Positions 57,945-64,000 of a stretch of DNA of 64,000 bases are shown here, piece by piece. Position numbers and translations under genes: made by a program. Position 1 is the stretch's first letter. Every line of letters begins with the position of its first letter. The notes below the pieces were generated by a model. The model was not told the DNA's origin. It worked only from the letters and a program-made list of their open reading frames with translations, and ran no database searches. Source of the stretch: Cryptomeria japonica (lineage: Eukaryota; Streptophyta; Pinopsida; Cupressales; Cupressaceae); NCBI RefSeq assembly GCF_030272615.1, contig NC_081413.1, positions 186,267,669-186,331,668 on the forward strand, given 5' to 3'.

Positions 57945-59830
57945 ATATTATCTTTTTGTAGGCACTTGCCCAAGAGTGTGCCCCCACCCCATGTGCAATT
58001 CAATCTATCAATGTTGGGGATGACCTTCCTTCAGCATTGCTCTAGGTTTTGTCATTCTAGAAAATGCAAGGTGCCAAAGATGACACAGACAGATATAAAC
58101 TTGTGTTGTCTGATGGCACATACATGCAACTGGCAATTCTACCTCCTAAGTATGTAGATCTGATACTTTAAGACACTCTAAAAATAGGTTCTATAATTCT
58201 CTTAACAAGTTATACTTGCAGATATGTACGGAACACAAGGTAGGAAAGATACTATGTTTATAAAAACATCATTCTTTGATATTGAATCCTTTGCTAGAAC
58301 AAACTTCACAAACTTAAACAAAACTATTTTCATTTTACAGGACTATTATAATACTTAGTCTACAGGTCAGACAAAGTAACTGTCAATTCTTTGGTAAACC
58401 TGCATACCTATTCAAAAAACAACAACCATAATTATTGGGACAAGAAACACCTTCATCCTTTAAATGTTCCCTTCAGTTTGGTGGTGCACTATGTAAAGGG
58501 CAACCTCTGATAACATAAGCCCTATCAAAAGTTTAAATCCCTACCAAAACAAATGGACAATCAAGGGAAAAGTCATTGAAAAACGCCCAATATGTCCATA
58601 TAGTACACCTACCAATAATGGGCAAGTCTTCAGCTTTGACATTGTAAACATTGAGGGTTGTGAGGTTAGGGTCACATGATTTGATCAAATAGATTAACTA
58701 CATTGTGATTGTGTTGAAGTGGGTGCTCACTATGTCATTTCAAAGGGCTCCATAAAGGAGGCAAACACAAAATACAATAAATTAAACAATCATCTAAAGA
58801 TCATCTTATCTAATGCTTCAATATTGAAACGTTGCACCCCTAATGTTGATTCTACTTAGAGTCGCTCCCCTTTCACCCCAATTAGTGAAGTGGTTCAATT
58901 TACTAATAATACATTGGTTAACATCATTGGTGTTGTTGTATACGTTGGAGATGTCATCGCACTCCATAGAAACGATGGCAGTCAAACTAAGAAGCGAATT
59001 GTTAAAATTAATGATCTGTCTGGTTCAACAATTGATGTCAATCTGTGGGGGGCAGCATTAGAACAAATAGGCCATGACTTAAAAAATATGTTAACCCTTG
59101 ATGTACACAATGCCCATGTAGGGTACTTTCATGGGAAGGTTGTCAATATGACATCTTCCACAACACTACATATTAATCCTCCTTTCCCTGAGGAAGAACC
59201 CCTCATGCTAAGAGGACCTCTTCCATTGCATCCTCATGATTGCTCTTCGGGCTTTACTCATATTGATGGGAGATACAATAGGATGACTATTGCATCAATT
59301 CGTGAATGCATGAGTGCTAAACCATAAACAATTCAAACCCCTATAGTTGTTGTTCTTAGATTTGTGAACGTAACACATTATGACTTCTATTATATAGCTT
59401 GTCCATTGAAAGTTAATGGTAAACCTTGCAAAAAAAATGCACTCAGCAAGTTGATGATTCATGGTTCTTTCCTAGTTGTCAAATGAGCATGGCAGAATGC
59501 AATTACAGTTACCTTTTACCAATGAAACTGCAAGATGCAACAAGAATTGTTTGGGCAACTGCTTTTGATGAGGTAGGAACAGATTTGATAAAAAAAACTG
59601 CAAAAGAGCTTTACATGCTCCAAAATGATGTCACCACAACACAAACACCTTATGTTGTCATTAATAAAGTTATTTCCCATCACTACACATTCACTATGTT
59701 GGTTTCTACTGACACATACAATTCTGAGCCTAAGATGAAGGCTGTAATTAACAAGGTATGCGATGTTGATTATAAAGCTGAGTGCAATGCTTTACTTGCA
59801 GAGATTGCTCACCTCTCCGCGCAAACTTAA
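57945..59830 (+). pseudogene. RPA1 (replication protein A 70-kDa subunit) pseudogene
   Basis: RPA1 binds single-stranded DNA in replication and repair through OB folds. Visible parts in order: N-terminal OB region at 57960-58147 with 'DRYKLVLSDGTYMQLAILPP'; DBD-A at about 58516-58800 ('SPIKSLNPYQNKWTIKGKV', 'YVISKGSIKEANTKYNKLNN'); DBD-B at 58872-59200 ('NTLVNIIGVVVYVGDVIALH', 'LSGSTIDVNLWG'); DBD-C at 59270-59820 with 'ACPLKVNGKPCKK' and 'SWFFPSCQM' (zinc-ribbon cysteines) and 'RIVWATAFDEVG'. An intron appears to separate the first two parts, so it is a DNA-level copy, not a processed one. Breaks: TAG at two sites near 58043 and 58058, TGA near 58678, TAA near 58693, TAG near 58858, TAA near 59325, and a frameshift about 59435. 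Plant Helitrons often carry RPA1-like genes, but no Rep/helicase is visible. Confidence 0.85.
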
Positions 59831-61078
59831 CTCTGTACTGCATCTCTTGGCTATTTACAATACTTTTCTTTCATATAAGACTTATTATGTTTCCACTTTT
59901 GCATTTTTACATGTTTTATATGCGTACAATCCTGCTATATTATAGACAATTTTATATACGTTTGATTCTTCTTTATAATTGTTTATGTCCTTTTATAAAT
60001 TCTATATCTTGCTAAAGGCTCGCCTTACTGCAACAAACGTTTCATATGTGCACATACACATATGTAGGCATAGGGGTGTAGACAAAATAGGTCTTCAAGC
60101 ATACAAGCTTATATGTACACATACATGTATACTTACCTATAATGTTTTGTGTTTCTATACGCTTGTTGGTATTCCTTTCATTCTTAAAATACCTACAAGT
60201 TTAATTATATGCCTCCATGTGTATATATTTTTGGTTTTGATGCCTTCCTAAAGGCTTCCCTTTGCACAAGAAGGGTTTCATATGTGCACGTACACATATG
60301 TAGGTATGGTATTGTAGACAAAATAGGTGTTTAACTAAACAAGCTTATATCTACATAAAATTCTATAATTAGTTGTACCTTTGTATGTTCGTATAAGCTT
60401 GTCGCTATTCCTTTCAATCCTACGTTGTCTGCACCTTTGTTTATACGTCTTCACATCTGTATGTTCATATATGTCTAGTTTCTTTCTCTAAATGGTTATA
60501 TATATATATATATATATATATTTCTTACATTTATAAATGCTTCCTCCTATGTCAGTATATTTTACTTTATGTAACAAATGTGAAACCCCCATGCTGGTAT
60601 TGCCAGGTTGTTGTACATGCATTAAATAATTGAATCTTATTTCTTTACAAATGCTTTCCTTCTCTAATGCTTATTAGTTTTGCGCTTCATACTACAATTT
60701 AAATTAATTCATTTTATAAAAAGGCTTCCACTTCTTTATTATATAAGTAACTTCTTTCTTTCAATGTCTCCAACAAGAATTAGAATAATATGTGTCTATG
60801 CTTACATGTTTTTATATAGATGCACCCATGTACATATATAAGTGCATCTATGCTTAAAATTGATTTCCTTGAGATTTCCTCCATATATAAGTGGTGACTT
60901 CCATTCATACACATAGAAAACATCAAAAAATAATCCATGCAAGAAAACTAATATACACATACTTATTTATTTATATATATAAACATAGACATGTACATTT
61001 CTATATAGAAATTAACATATATAGATATGTATATATATACATGTATGTGCAAATAAATATATATACATAGTTATACAG
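59831..61078. repeat. AT-rich region with a two-copy 235-bp repeat
   Basis: 'tttcatatgtgcac.tacaca' starts similar blocks near 60040 and 60272. Both continue with 'tatgtagg.at' and 'gtagacaaaatagg' and an 'aagcttatat' site; period about 232. Otherwise AT-rich with no coding potential. Confidence 0.6.
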
Positions 61079-61655
61079 TTGTTAGTGAACAGATTTGTCC
61101 CTTTTTAAAATGATCAATTTTGAACTTTGTCGCCTTCTTTTAAGGACAAGTGTTTCACTAAGCAGTTGGGTAAGTGTTGTATAAGCCACTTCCCTCTGAA
61201 TTCTCCTTAGGTACAGCTCCCTATCTCATTTTTTCAAGGAATGATTTTAATTAATTTAATTTGAGTAATAGCTTTTAACTCGAAAGCATGTAAGGCTACC
61301 TACTTCATTCTTGGATGAGAGGTTGATATTTCACACATGTTTCTTCAAAGGAGAAAACAATCTTTCCTATCTTTTCAATACAAGAGATGATAGCAACTGA
61401 ATCAAAGTTCAGTACACCATTTCCATAGGTTTAATAAAGAATGAACAGATTTAAGAAACCAAATCTGTTCTCAAACACGAATCTTTTCTAAAAGAAAACA
61501 AACACTCAAAGGAAGGAGTACCAGAAGAATAATAATTTTCTGCAATGGAAAGATCGTTACTGTTATTTGATTAGATAAGCATATGCAAAGATATGTATCT
61601 ACACAGATTCAAAACCCACAGATTTTCCTTCTCCCAAGAATAGTATGATCATTGT

Positions 61656-61687
<32 letters not shown>

Positions 61688-62017
61688 TCTTATGCAACAA
61701 AGGCACGATAATACATGTATAAATCTTTTTCCATTCCAGATTTAGCAGTTTGATTCTTCCTTCTACAAAACAGAAAATTCACAAAAACAGAGGGAAAAAC
61801 AAAAACTAACCAAAAATTGGTCACCAAAACTAACCCCTATTATATCTGTCTTTCCTTCATTTATAGTTTTTAGAATAGGGGAGGTCTCCCTGAAAACTCA
61901 ACCTCCCCCAAAACAGTTATGAAACCAACAAGATGTATTCTAGGACAGATGTCCCGAAGTCTTTGCATAAACATGAGAAATTACAAAAATAAAGGAAACC
62001 GGGCCTGAATCAATGCA
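61079..62017 (-). other. 3' flank of the second unrecognised-family copy
   Basis: On the coding strand this follows the gene below. It includes a TATA-like ACTATAAATGAAGG (about 61857-61870) in a position equivalent to the TATA-like box after copy 1. Its far edge may be the TGTTAGTGAACAG at 61079, comparable to the TGTTGACGTG edge of the 7.27-kb element, but no second boundary is in view. Confidence 0.35.
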
Positions 62018-64000
62018 TTATGTCGCTTTTCCATCATCATCATCCTCTCCGCTTTCGTGGGCATCATGGGCGGTTGTGAGTTCTTGAATAATAGATTGGT
62101 TTGGTACTTTCATTGCGTTGAGCTTTGCCTTCGCCGCCTCCTTATTCCACCGGTGCTTTACCATCTTTTCAGCGTGTTTCGGCAACTGATCATTTCCAAT
62201 AAAAATCATGGACTCAATCCTAGCCACCCTTGTTATATCTTCCGGGGTGAAATTACCCTTGGCCTTGATTTTCTCCATGTTTATCCGGAAAGCCTTGATT
62301 GCATCCTGTGTGTTCAACCTGCAAATTCCCAACTGCCAATCATGGTCAGGATTAACCACCTTATTATCATTAACTATATTGCACTAGAGATCCTGGAGCT
62401 CGTAAACAGAGGTCTTACCGTCGGAGATCACAGACTTGAAGGTAAGCACTCGCCACATTATGGTTTTTTTCAGCACAAAGAGCTGACATTCATCCGCTAC
62501 CAGTTTGATTGAGTGTTCCATCAAAAACCTGGTAACTCCATATTCTTCTATTTTGGCAAACAAGGGAAAGATATTCTGCCATTTGTGTTCCTCCTTCTCC
62601 CACGGCACAAGCTGATTTTGAACTTTGGCAATAAGACTCTGTATCTCGTCACATAGCCTCTGGGAATCGATGATGTACTTCTCGCCATCCTTGATTATTC
62701 CCTCAATCCATTTCTCCATGGCTTCTGCAATACTCTTGGCCTGTTGAACTTGGCTCATTGACTTTTTATTTTCTAGCAAAGTTGGGTCGAAGTTATCTGT
62801 AGCATGAGATATTGGGAGTGCCCCAAAGCAACCAATACTGTCAATGAACTGGGCCAGAACATTTATGTGTTGCTTTAGCTCTCTCTTTTCTCTCCCATCT
62901 TTCTCCGATGTGGTGAGCATTTTCTTTGCCGATACCTAGAAGAAATGATTGTCTATGTCTCTACTCATGTTTCCCAATTCCACCTTCATGATCTCGAAAT
63001 CATCGAGGCTAGCCTCCTTGTTTTCATCTTTGGGTTTGTACGAGGCGATTTCAGCAACCCATTTTCCAGTTCCCTCATCATTGTCCAGGCGAGTGGCAGT
63101 CTTGAACCTTTTCGGCTTAGGACTCTTCTCTGTGTACTTAATGACCATTTTCTGAATTGGAATAGTCATGGGATGAAAACTCCGCTTTTTGTTCACCGAG
63201 GTGGTCAACCACTTAGGAGTTGCACTGGAGCTAGTTGTTCCTTCTATCACTTTGGAAGGTGGCATCATAGCCACAGTCACCGTATGAGAATCCAGAGCAT
63301 TAGCAACATCGCCATCCAAGTCTTCAACTTCAAATATCTGGGCATTGAGAATCGTATCTTTCACCCCTGTATCCTTTGCTTGATCCATCTTTCTTTGAGC
63401 GGCACTTCGGGACCGAGTATGCGGAGGAGTACAGAAATCCAAAGCTAAATTAGACCTATGTCTAAGCTGGGGCGACTTGTTATCCTTACTTGCACGAACA
63501 GGCATAGAAGCATTGTTAGAAAGACGCTTTGGTGAACATAGAGGGTCCTCATTACTTCTCGCAAAATTAGACTTAATGCCTAATTTCACTACTTTCTTAT
63601 TGGCAACCCACGCTGCGGTCATTTCCAAGACTCCTTTGGTCCTTAACTGTATATCATCTTTCTCTTCCTCATCCCAGTCTATTGGAGGCATTTCAATTTT
63701 TGCACGGGCTAAGTATCCTGGTTCGAATAGCTCTAGATAGTCCTCTTTGAGCCCCTTAGTATCCAATTTTATCTGCAATGAAACAACTTGTTCTAACACC
63801 AACCTCATGTTTCCCCTTTTGAACACCTCGAGTTCATCAGTACAATCTTCCCAGAAATCCTCTAGTTGAGGTATTGGGAGGTATGGCATTAGACCAAGAC
63901 TTCGAGAAAAACCCTTATTATCGAAACCTTTCCTTTCAGGATACAGGGAAAAATTGAAATTCCTAAGATCTGCTCCAATACTCAAAGCGTCAGACATCGA
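62018..64000 (-). pseudogene. Unrecognised element-borne gene, copy 2 (runs off the window)
   Basis: One minus-strand frame from beyond the right edge to the stop at 62018, broken only by TAG at 62936 and 62384; about 660 codons visible. It aligns with copy 1 (8190-11705) at 'LEDFWEDCTDELEV' versus 'IEDYWKNCFDDYEV' and at 'SIAEAMEKWIEGIIKDGE' versus 'GIAKAVKEWMQGIKERGE'. It also shares the order globular part, basic Ser/Lys-rich linker ('KSPKPKRFKTATRL'), coiled coil, C-terminal helical part ('FTPEDITRVARIESM') and an acidic tail here. The two are clearly paralogues but strongly diverged, so this is a family, not one stray pseudogene. Function unknown. Confidence 0.72.

Overview
This window is repeat-rich, intron-bearing plant nuclear DNA, most likely from a seed plant outside the angiosperms (cycad, Ginkgo or a non-Pinaceae conifer; a fern is not excluded). 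The clearest clue is a plastid-derived insert at 16471-18117. It carries the 3' half of chlB, a plastid gene absent from angiosperms, followed by rps16 with its group II intron. As I recall, Pinaceae and gnetophyte plastomes lack rps16. Bulky nested retroelements, very long LTRs and AT-rich spacers fit a large gymnosperm-type genome. The clade call is inference.

Layout, left to right. 0-6.9 kb: a 1.05-kb non-autonomous hAT (118-1162), a tandem duplication, an old hAT fragment, a poly(A)-tailed insertion with a 15-bp target-site duplication (TSD), and LINE ORF1 relics. 6.9-14.2 kb: a 7.27-kb element with TGTTG...CAACA ends and TSD CATCG. It carries a broken minus-strand frame of about 1,170 codons with no domain I recognise and a 1.4-kb degenerate minisatellite. 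A diverged paralogue of the frame runs off the right edge (62018-64000). 15-26.2 kb: a LINE split by the plastid insert, which lies between two 1,049-bp direct copies of LINE-locus sequence, and by a complete but dead Copia element (20069-25198). 26.7-31.9 kb: a second, oppositely oriented Copia element of the same family. 32.6-36.8 kb: a hAT with a nearly intact transposase nested inside an unrelated short hAT-like element, both with perfect 8-bp TSDs. 37.4-41.2 kb: another coding hAT, parent family of the one at 118-1162. 43.2-43.5 kb: a foldback. 45.6-46.2 kb: the only convincing intact host gene, an N-terminally anchored TPR protein. 47.1-51.2 kb: a probable 4.1-kb solo LTR. 51.2-53.6 kb: tandem duplications, one with a (TA)52 run. 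57.9-59.8 kb: an RPA1 pseudogene.

The genes do not form a pathway; the organising principle is nested insertion and decay. The most interesting signals are the unrecognised element family, the plastid insert bounded by a kilobase-scale target duplication, and a strong bias of premature stops toward TAG (21 of 23 in the four retroelement or mobile-like frames examined). That bias is what deamination of CHG-methylated cytosines (CAG to TAG) would give.
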